From Theobroma cacao (Eukaryota > Streptophyta > Magnoliopsida > Malvales > Malvaceae): 64,000 bases of DNA. Position numbers and translations under genes: made by a program. The DNA lies in the NCBI RefSeq assembly GCF_000208745.1, contig NC_030852.1, positions 1,070,962 to 1,134,961 on the forward strand, read 5' to 3'. Below the pieces are notes generated by a model. That model made no database searches. It was not told the DNA's origin and was given only the letters and a program-made list of their open reading frames with translations. Positions 58,001 to 64,000 of the stretch are shown in pieces; within the stretch, counting starts at the first letter, position 1; every line of letters begins with the position of its first letter.

Positions 58001-60363
58001 CTTGCTCTTGTCGTTTCATATGTAGTCACTATAACATTTAGTCTTTTTTATTGTGTTTTATTGTTTACCTCTATGTTTGTTGAGGATTGGAATATACTTT
58101 TTTTTTCTTGTTAAAACTATACCGTTTGGGTAGTTGTTTTGAGTTCTTGTGCTAGGGAATCTTACACCGATCCTAGCACACCTCAATCCTTAGAATGCTA
58201 GATGGCTTTATATGGTTTGTTATTTCATTTATTTTTCTCTTTCATCAAACCATCTATATATTTGTTATTTCTAAGCTAAATGAAATGCAACCTTGATGCC
58301 CTGTTTTGGTGGAAAAGAATTCTTCTCTCTCTTTCCTCTCGACTAATTTCTTCCTTGTTCTTCTTCACCTTTTGTGTATTCTCTCAATTTTCCATATTTC
58401 ATTCAAAATGTTCAACAAATGCCTATGTTATTGATGTGTTGAGTATGTTAAAAAAAAGTGATATCTTATTGGTCGTTGAGCTATGTGTTAAATGTGGAAA
58501 AATTGAAAGATAAAAGGGTAATTTTTTGTGAAGTTTCACTATCAATGAAACTTTCATATGCCTTTGATAAAAAAGAGAGAGATGCTGACCTTGAACCATT
58601 GTAGTTCTCTTTGCATTTGCAGAGCTGCTCCTGAGATTTGTTGAAGCTTAAGCTGAGATTGGGGTGATAGTTTCCCTACCAAATGTAACATATTATTGTT
58701 GTTCACATCAGTGAAAGAAAGAAAAATATACTTTATAGTATCAAGCCCATATATGAGGCTAAAAACTTTTTCTTGTCTATGTGCAATTGCAATGTGGAAT
58801 ATGCTTCTATCGTCCACGTCACTAATAATCAATAAATCTAGATTATGTTTGATGATTTCAACAATAAACTCCATCATCCCCCGTTGAGCAGCGTTGATAA
58901 TTGCTGGAATCACTAATCCTTGATAACATTGTTCCATCTCAAACGTAGCTATTGTCTTAGACATCAAAAGCAGAAGCTCATGGGCATAGACATGGGCCAG
59001 CTTTAAATCATATATTTGCTTGATTCCTACATAAATAAATATAAGTTTTAACCAATTACTATAATAGAAGAAATGGCTGCCAAAACAAGAGTTGAAAAAT
59101 ATATAAAGGGAATAAACAAAAGTGATCAAGTAACATACCAAAGAATTTTAAGAGATTTGACCCCAACCCAAGTAATTGCCCTGCAACTGCACAATTCAAC
59201 CCATTCTCTGACTTAGACAGGCCAATGTAAAGAATATCAAGTCTGAGCAATTTGAGATTAAGCCAAGGAAAAATGAAAAAAATATAAATTTGAGATTCCA
59301 ATTTCTGATTAAGAAAACATTTTGTTATACCTAAGATCTCTTGTCGTCCGAGGATTTGAATATGAGATCTTCAAGTTAAAATTTTAATGTTAAGATGTTT
59401 GATTGAGAAAACAACACTTAGAGCAAAATTAATTATAATTATGAAAAACATATCTTAGAGCATTCCTACTTAGAGCTTGTATAAAAAGTGCGGTTTGAGT
59501 AGAATTGTTTTAAAAAGTACTGTGAAGAGAAATTAAATAGCTTTAGGTAAACTTAATGCAGAAGTACTATAGAGTGTAAAAAACTATTTAATAATATTCT
59601 AATTTATTTTTATAAATAAAAAATAAAAGGTTCAATTGTATTAAACAAAATTATAAATTTTAGAATGCATGTTATAAATAAANATTATAAAATAAATAAA
59701 TAATTTTATAATTAAAAATAATAAAATGAATTAATTTAAGAGAAAAAATTGAACCAAACGAAAAAGATGAATATAAAAAAATATAATTCTTCCTATAAAT
59801 TTATAAATTATGAAAAATAAAGTGAGAATATAAAGAAGTCTTATTAAATACTTTTTACTACTCATTAGCACTTTTTGAAAATAATATGATCGGCAACTTT
59901 GTCTAAAAGGTCAAATAGACTTCTCGCATAAGCTAAAAATTTTAAAATTTTGAGAATTAAACACTTGTACTTTTGTAGTAGAAAAACTCTTCCATAAGCT
60001 GAGGCAAAAATTCACTCATATATTACTATTATATGTGATTTCCTTTTTATTTGAAACTTCTTTTTTTGAATTTTTCACCAATCAAACACAGAATTTATTT
60101 TTTTGTAAAATTAAACTTAAAGCTTTTTTTATGGTTAGTCAAGTAAGTTTAATTACACATAGACACACACGAAAAAAACCTTCTAAAGTAGAAAGAATTT
60201 CTTTATTATTAGAAACCCAATTCATTCCTTGTAGTTCAAGTCATGAAGTAGAACATACCTTGCATTGTGAAGTTTTTCATTTCCTTTTGATCTTGTAGTT
60301 CATAAGTATTTATCCGAACATCGTGTTCACTAAACCAAGCTTTGGGTTGTTTTACCTTTAAAC
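48435..60363 (-). CDS. ANK-2: ankyrin-repeat/PGG gene, 3' half, exons open (5' part not found)
   Basis: Four exons on the minus strand fit in phase: 60,363-60,259, 59,180-59,139, 59,026-58,590 and 49,043-48,435. Joined text reads NFTMQ-GQLLGLGSNLLKFF-GIKQIYDLK across two junctions and QWFK-EVESIIP into the PGG exon. All four are free of stops. The last intron is 9.5 kb and carries a LINE, LTR-like DNA and Copia D in the opposite orientation. Upstream ankyrin exons are not seen; Copia A and an assembly gap lie where they should be. It may be a functional paralogue of ANK-1 whose 5' end is misassembled, or a truncated one. Confidence 0.68.
49457..49895. other. Assembly gap (439 N)
   Basis: A run of N within the ANK-2 intron. 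The matching ANK-1 stretch (about 37,580-38,060) is ordinary AT-rich intron. Confidence 0.99.
50506..51297 (+). mobile_element. LINE 3' fragment in the ANK-2 intron
   Basis: RWVLGDGESILFWYDVWLDD is the L1 text just before the zinc-binding region; WKWDKRGCFSERKMSSKLWG and LPPKV follow across frame breaks. It breaks the intron homology with ANK-1 right after AATGAAAAAT. It ends in an A run at 51,290-51,297. The target duplication was not found. Confidence 0.68.
51298..52346. other. LTR-like DNA, family unknown
   Basis: No coding domain. The layout (palindrome array, then a pyrimidine-rich TTCATTCTCTCTCTTTCAC leader near 51,820) resembles that of the solo LTR at 23,096, but I cannot fix its ends. 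Confidence 0.38.
51510..51758. repeat. Paired palindromic motif array, AAGTATCGATACTT type
   Basis: Four pairs of GTATCGATAC or near variants (GTATTGATAC, GTATTGACAC, ATATCAATAC) are separated by 10-16 bases within a pair and by about 40 bases between pairs. Every deviation at the centre is CG to TG or CA. Confidence 0.84.
52347..52890 (+). repeat. Copia D 5' LTR
   Basis: About 544 bp, ending AAAATGTTCAACA before the primer site, matching 57,873-58,417. The first bases (TGTTTTTTAATAATT) differ from the 3' LTR start, so the left edge may be off by a few bases. Confidence 0.88.
52891..52902 (+). other. Copia D primer-binding site
   Basis: TGGTATCAGAGC, the perfect initiator-Met site, abuts the LTR. 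Confidence 0.92.
52996..53880 (+). pseudogene. Copia D gag remnant
   Basis: MATTSCSTSTPPMFNKDSYA starts after the primer site. QLKQHEEDIAKRYKALSCLQ, then FARIMHLENLKEVCDHLKDK show the UBN2 pattern and resemble Copia C gag closely. The zinc knuckle near 53,815-53,860 reads KCRS-stop-NQLGHVEKLCKNK. Multiple stops break the frame. Confidence 0.78.
53940..55330 (+). pseudogene. Copia D protease and integrase remnant
   Basis: Protease: QEWLIDSAC, then a frame break, then SKFTTLNRSYKSRVEIGDGT and YFVPKANQKLLLAHS. Integrase: EMWHKRMRHVNYES, LILIHTNLGSPMKT-type text, LIFIDDALRY, LKSDNGKEFTSIEF (the middle Asp is kept), then TYNPQQNGVYERKNKTLMKI and HLRIFGCVGYVTIPNEKRTK. The stretch 54,813-55,373 is open for 186 codons. 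Confidence 0.82.
55330..56340 (+). pseudogene. Copia D reverse transcriptase remnant
   Basis: ETFALVARHDTIRLLTALAA, then HLDVKSAFLNGFLTKDIYMQ and VKALYGLK precede a stop. The catalytic site reads LYVDNSLIT (YVDD to YVDN). LLKRFQMEECKLVDTPLPTN and SLLYLTTSRLDIMYSTSLLS complete the domain. Confidence 0.82.
56794..56798 (+). repeat. Target-site duplication of the nested solo LTR, left
   Basis: ATGTT, repeated at 57,753-57,757. Confidence 0.83.
56799..57752 (-). mobile_element. Solo LTR (954 bp) nested in Copia D RNase H
   Basis: The piece starts TGTAGAGGG and ends GGGCATCTACA, giving a six-base terminal inverted repeat TGTAGA/TCTACA. It is flanked by a perfect ATGTT duplication. A TATAAATAG box reads on the minus strand at 57,070-57,079, which suggests minus orientation. 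It holds no primer site or domain. Its family has no other member in the window. Confidence 0.84.
57482..57690. repeat. 27-bp minisatellite inside the solo LTR
   Basis: Seven to eight units of the form TTGGAACACCCTTGGGCGCT plus TCCACGC are in tandem. Because 27 is a multiple of three, the minus strand reads as nine-residue repeats (GVPSVEAPK), which is probably not a protein. Confidence 0.88.
57753..57757 (+). repeat. Target-site duplication of the nested solo LTR, right
   Basis: ATGTT, identical to 56,794-56,798. Confidence 0.83.
57873..58417 (+). repeat. Copia D 3' LTR
   Basis: About 545 bp from TGCGTTGAATAATT to AATGTTCAACA, collinear with the 5' LTR. It is preceded by AAGGAGG. Confidence 0.88.
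58590..59026 (-). CDS. ANK-2 exon: second ankyrin block
   Basis: TATGTAG acceptor, 437 open bases, and an AAG-GTCAGC donor. Text: IKQIYDLKLAHVYAHELLLL, MSKTIATFEMEQCYQGLVIP, AAQRGMMEFIVEIIKHNLDL, RSIFHIAIAHRQEKVFSLIY, NMLHLVGKLSPQSQ and RELQWFK. It is the intact counterpart of the frameshifted exon at 40,290-40,721. Confidence 0.86.
59139..59180 (-). CDS. ANK-2 42-bp exon with tandem acceptors
   Basis: Encodes GQLLGLGSNLLKFF and joins in phase on both sides. Two acceptors six bases apart (TGTGCAG-TTGCAG) both keep the frame, so the exon could be 42 or 48 bp (adding VA). The donor is TTTG-GTATGT. The matching family text is usually (L)xGLxSNLLKFxG. ANK-1 lacks it. Confidence 0.72.
60259..60363 (-). 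CDS. ANK-2 linker exon
   Basis: 105 open bases with a TTGTAG acceptor and GTATGT donor, including INTYELQDQKEMKNF. It is near-identical to the ANK-L exon at 643-747 and lies in the same duplicated block. Confidence 0.8.
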
Positions 60364-60501
60364 CTACAACAACAATATGTCATTGTCGTTAAATTATATT
60401 ATGATGTATTATACATACACCACAATTTTTTTTTACGTGCAAACTCATTTATTCTTTAAATGTTTTTTACATTTTCTTTCTTTCTTGTGTTTAGTTCTTC
60501 T

Positions 60502-60668
60502 TGTTAAGGATAATACTAGACATTATCTATTATTGTAATTTAATTTCTATTCCTATCATATTAGCTTTATCTAGATACTTAGTTTTATCAATTAGTTTTA
60601 CATTATTGTATATATATATACTCTTGTCAATCAATAAAACTTAACAATTACAAATCAAAATCTCCACA
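60502..60668 (+). repeat. Copia A second copy, 5' LTR
   Basis: 167 bp, TGTTAAGGAT to CTCCACA, matching 880-1,046 base for base in length. Confidence 0.85.
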
Positions 60669-62143
60669 TGGTGTCAGACCTTTATCACCATGAGTATTAT
60701 TCCTCAAACCTCCACTTCTCCCCTTTTTACTCCTACAACTGCTCATCACACCTTTTCTGTAAAACTCACTACCAAAAACTACCTAGCTTGGAAAACACAA
60801 CTTTTGCTTCTCTTAAACTATTAAAATCTTAATGGCCTTATTGATGGAACCTCTCTTGAACCAGCCAAGATTATTCTTTCTCCCACCCTACCCCAAGAAC
60901 AAATTACCAATCCCGAATATCAATCTTGGTTTCAAAAGACTATATGTTTCTTTCTTAGCTGTTATCTTCTTTAATTGAAGAAATCTCTCTCTATCTGATT
61001 GGGTTATCTTCTTGTTTCACTGTTTGGCACCCTATTGCCAATGCTTTTGGGATTTTTCTAAAATTTTTCAATTTCAGCTTCACATTGAACTTCAGGAATT
61101 CAAGAAAAATTATTTTTCTATCTCTAAATATCTACAATGGGCCAAATATTTACTGATAAATTAAGTGTTGCTGGGTAAACAATGACCTCTGCTGAATTTA
61201 ATGCCATTATTTACTGCCCTTAATCTTCGGCCTAATCCTGTCCCTTTTCATGAGTTGCATGGTTAATTAGTTGCTCACGAAATTCTTCTTAAAGGCACTC
61301 ATGAACAACCAATTGCTAACATTATTCTCAAATCTACTACCTCTTCCAACAATTCTACCCCTCTCCTTCCTACACTTCTATGCCATTATCTTCCAATCCA
61401 AAAATCCTCTATCTCCTATTCACGTCGCCCATAGAGCCCTTGTGAGATTTGTGGACTCAAGAATCACATGGTAGATAAATGCAGAAAGCGTTATGCTCCA
61501 CGATAGTTTTCTAATCCACGAGCTAATCATGTCTTTTATGGCTTGTCTCCATTTTCTTCATTTATTCCTTATTCACCCCATCCATCTGCATATTACACCC
61601 ATGCTAGTTTATTACACCTTGGTTTGCAGACGCTACGGTAAATTATCATACTACTCTAGATCTCTTTGATCTCACAATTGCCAATGACTACAAAGGTGGT
61701 GATCAACTTCATGTGGGTAATGGCCAAGGTTTGCATATTTTTTATACTGGCACTGCATTTCTTACTTATTCCCATGGCAATCTCAAACCTTGAAGTATTT
61801 TAAATGTCCCACAAATTACCAAGAATCTCTTATCTATTCAAAAATTTGCTAATGACAATTCTTGTTTCTTTGAATCCTTGCCCAACACTTTTCTTATTAA
61901 GGATCAGGACACTAGGAAGGTTTTATTGCATGGACCGAGTGAAGATGGAATTTATGTTTTTCGTTCTTTGCAAATAAAGAAGGAAGCCTTGGTTAGTGAA
62001 CGGTTGTCTCTTACAAATTAACATGCTCGACTTTGCCATCCTCACCTTCGCACAGTTTCTCAAGTAGTTAGAGATTTTAATTTGCCTTGTTTGAAATCTT
62101 CACTAGTGTCTCCTTGTTCTTCATGTTTGTTAGGTAAATTAGC

Positions 62144-62500
62144 TTGTTTGCTTTGGCTTCTGTTGATCATAGGAGTCAAGCTCCATTTGATGTTATTCAT
62201 TCCAATGTTTGGGGCCTGACTCCAATGCTGTCAAGTTTAAGACATAGATATGTCATTTTATTTATTAATGATTTCACTAGATACATTTGGGTGTATTTTT
62301 TAAAGAATAAAAGTGAGGTCTATTCCATTTTTCTTAATTTTCATAACTTTGTGGAATGGAAATTCAATATTAAAATTAAAGCTTTTCATTCAAATTGGGG
62401 GGTTGAATATTATAAATTAAATAAGTATTTTCAACAAATCGGTATCGTTCATCGCATTGCCTGTCCATACACACATGAACAAAATGGTATTGTTGAGCAT
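62144..62500 (+). pseudogene. Copia A second copy, integrase core, truncated by gap
   Basis: An open stretch reads FDVIHSNVWGLTPMLSSLRH, RYVILFINDFTRYIWVYFLK, then FHSNWGVEYYKL and CPYTHEQNGIVEH. The second catalytic Asp (SDNGG) reads SNWGV, so it is inactive although open. It is better preserved than the left copy. Confidence 0.8.
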
Positions 62501-62600
62501 NNNNNNNNNNNNNNNNNNNNNNNNNNNNNNNNNNNNNNNNNNNNNNNNNNNNNNNNNNNNNNNNNNNNNNNNNNNNNNNNNNNNNNNNNNNNNNNNNNNN
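62501..62600. other. Assembly gap (100 N)
   Basis: Exactly 100 N, the usual symbol for a gap of unknown size. The right side is not the continuation of Copia A. Confidence 0.99.
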
Positions 62601-64000
62601 TTTCCTTCTTTTAAGTCAAAGAAAACCAAAGAGAAACTCTAAGTATGTGCTGACAAAGCAAGTAACAAGTTGACGATTTTGTTATTATTTTAAGACATGT
62701 TGATAGATAGGTAGATATACTTGAAATAAAATTTAAAAAATCACATATAAAATAATCCAAATTTTAAGTTTATAAATAGAAATGAACATAAACTATTGTT
62801 GCAATTTACTCAAAGACGTCACTATTCTTCAAAGATAAAGACGATGAATTATAAAAGAGAGAGAGATGATGACCTTGAACCGTTGTAGTTCTCTTTGCAT
62901 TCGCATCGCTTCTCTTGAGATTTGTTCAAGCTTAAGCTAAGATTCGATTAAACCTGCTATCCAACACTATCAATAAACACCCTTTCTCGTCGAAAAATTT
63001 TTCAACAGAAATTTTTGTTAATAAATCTGTCGTTAAAAACACAAATCTTTTGAAAATTAAAATTGTTGAAAAATAAAACATACTAGTTTAAAGTTGTCGA
63101 CCAATTTTTTGATGAAATTCTAATCTAGTAGTTCAAAATTTCTGACCGACTCCATAAAAAATTCAATCGAATTCCATCAAAAATTCATATGAATTCCATC
63201 AGAAAAGCTTCATATTATGTCAATAATTCCATCAAAATTCCTTTGAAAATATTAACCGTCACTTCTCAAGTTTCATATAAGATAATTGCGAAATTGAGAT
63301 GTAAATAAATTAATTATTTTATAAAAAACAAATATTTATTAAAAATAATGATACATATATCTGTTAAAAAAATCATACAGATATTTAGTAAATTCAATAA
63401 TCATAACGTATATGTTTAAAAAATAATAATACATATATATATATTTTTTTTGAAAGTAATAATAATACATATATTAAGAAGTGCTCTCATCTCTCCTTGC
63501 AATCTCTTACTACAAAAATTGTGACTTTTACCAATAGAGTTTTCCGTTGGTAAAGTTTGAAAATCCATTGCCAAGTTAAATTATTGATGGAATGCCAATG
63601 GAAAGTTTTGTCGGTATTCAATCAAAAATACCCTGATTGGTAAAGGTCATTCCATTGAGATAGGAAAAATCTGTCAATAATTCACCAACAGAATATTTTG
63701 TCAAAAAATTTGGTTGGTAAAGAGTCCAATTTGTCGATCTTCTGTTTGGTAGATATACGATTAAATTCATCGACCAATTCTGTCTATAATTTTTTGATGA
63801 AATTATCGACGATTCACCGATAAAGTGTAATGTTACTAATTTTTTTAAGTTTCATTGGTGCTATCACTTATTCCATCGATCTTACCATGATTCCTTCAGT
63901 GGAAAATGAGCCAAAGACCATCGGCAATGTCATTGGTATTTTGGTGAAATACAAATAATTTTATTTACCAAAATTGAAATTGATTACGTAGGAGAGATGC
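62601..64000. repeat. Segmental duplication block C, right copy, with CACTA-like sequence
   Basis: Matches 43,510-44,870: ankyrin intron, an exon tail at 62,874-62,962 (LEQISREAMRMQRELQ on the minus strand, then RFK for WFK), then CACTA-like DNA from 62,965. The internal CACTACAAAAA start reads TACTACAAAAA at 63,508. It runs to the window edge. Confidence 0.85.

Larger units (their letters stand above)
52347..58417 (+). mobile_element. Copia D: Ty1/copia retrotransposon in the ANK-2 intron
   Basis: Two LTRs of 544-545 bp, an initiator-Met primer site, gag, protease, integrase, RVT_2 and RNase H are in order. RNase H is split by a 954-bp solo LTR. Frames are broken and the reverse transcriptase motif is YVDN. 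It lies in the opposite orientation to ANK-2. No perfect target duplication was found; AATGT on the left and AATGC on the right are possible if the LTR starts at 52,350. Confidence 0.9.
59600..62500. repeat. Segmental duplication block A, right copy
   Basis: Collinear with 1-2,930, with a single N at 59,683. It stops at the 62,501 gap. Confidence 0.9.
60502..62500 (+). mobile_element. Copia A, second copy, cut by the assembly gap
   Basis: The 167-bp LTR (60,502-60,668) and primer site TGGTGTCAGACC (60,669-60,680) are followed by gag from about 60,692, an intact zinc knuckle CEICGLKNHMVDKC near 61,441, pre-integrase text (LLHGPSEDGIY) and integrase at 62,144. About 100 bases of the left copy's gag are missing near 61,215. 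It sits in the same intron position as the copy at 880. Confidence 0.87.

Overview
This window is plant nuclear DNA, almost certainly from a eudicot. It is AT-rich and has intron-split genes with GT/AG junctions. It holds several plant LTR-retrotransposon families primed by initiator-Met or Asp tRNA, 3'-poly(A) LINEs and a tRNA-derived SINE. Two N gaps (49,457-49,895 and 62,501-62,600) mark a draft assembly. I cannot name the species. The only host genes I can support are members of the ankyrin-repeat/PGG family (ITN1/ACD6-like membrane proteins). All lie on the minus strand and form a tandem cluster broken up by transposons.

Layout. 1-880: an intron and one exon of an ankyrin gene (ANK-L) that continues off the left edge. 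880-4,978: decayed Copia element A, inserted in that intron. 5.43-9.06 kb: internally deleted Copia B. 9.06-10.17 kb: LINE 3' part. 11.2-15.9 kb: complete but decayed Copia C. 17.2 kb: a 91-bp tRNA-derived SINE with target-site duplications. 18.1-18.4 kb: a 289-bp LINE stub with target-site duplications. 18.67-35.46 kb: a three-level nest, in which a LINE is split by a 14.8-kb Athila-type Gypsy element (target duplication TTCCT), which is itself split by a 2.56-kb solo LTR (target duplication ATTTT). 35.7-36.34 kb: a minus-strand LTR. 36.56-42.83 kb: ankyrin/PGG gene ANK-1, which has lost a small exon and carries a 5-bp frameshift. 43.5-44.9 kb: an ankyrin exon fragment cut by a CACTA-like element. 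46.7-47.8 kb: a probable TIR element carrying a 13-bp repeat array. 48.4-60.4 kb: ANK-2, a paralogue with open exons. Its 9.5-kb intron holds a LINE, a palindrome-rich LTR-like block and Copia D, and Copia D holds a solo LTR. 60.5-62.5 kb: a second copy of Copia A. 62.6-64 kb: a second copy of the 43.5-44.9 kb block.

How it fits together. Blocks from one ankyrin locus recur: 1-2.93 kb matches 59.6-62.5 kb; 36.48-38.48 kb matches 48.35-50.5 kb; 40.26-40.73 kb matches 58.56-59.03 kb; 43.5-44.87 kb matches 62.6-64 kb. Copia A sits at the same intron position in two copies, so it was there before that duplication. The most unusual feature is a family of short palindromes, each repeated in its own cluster. 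The CTCGCTGCAGCGAG type occurs in both the Athila element and an unrelated solo LTR. A GTATCGATAC type lies at 51.5 kb and a GGGATCGACCCC type at 46.5 kb.
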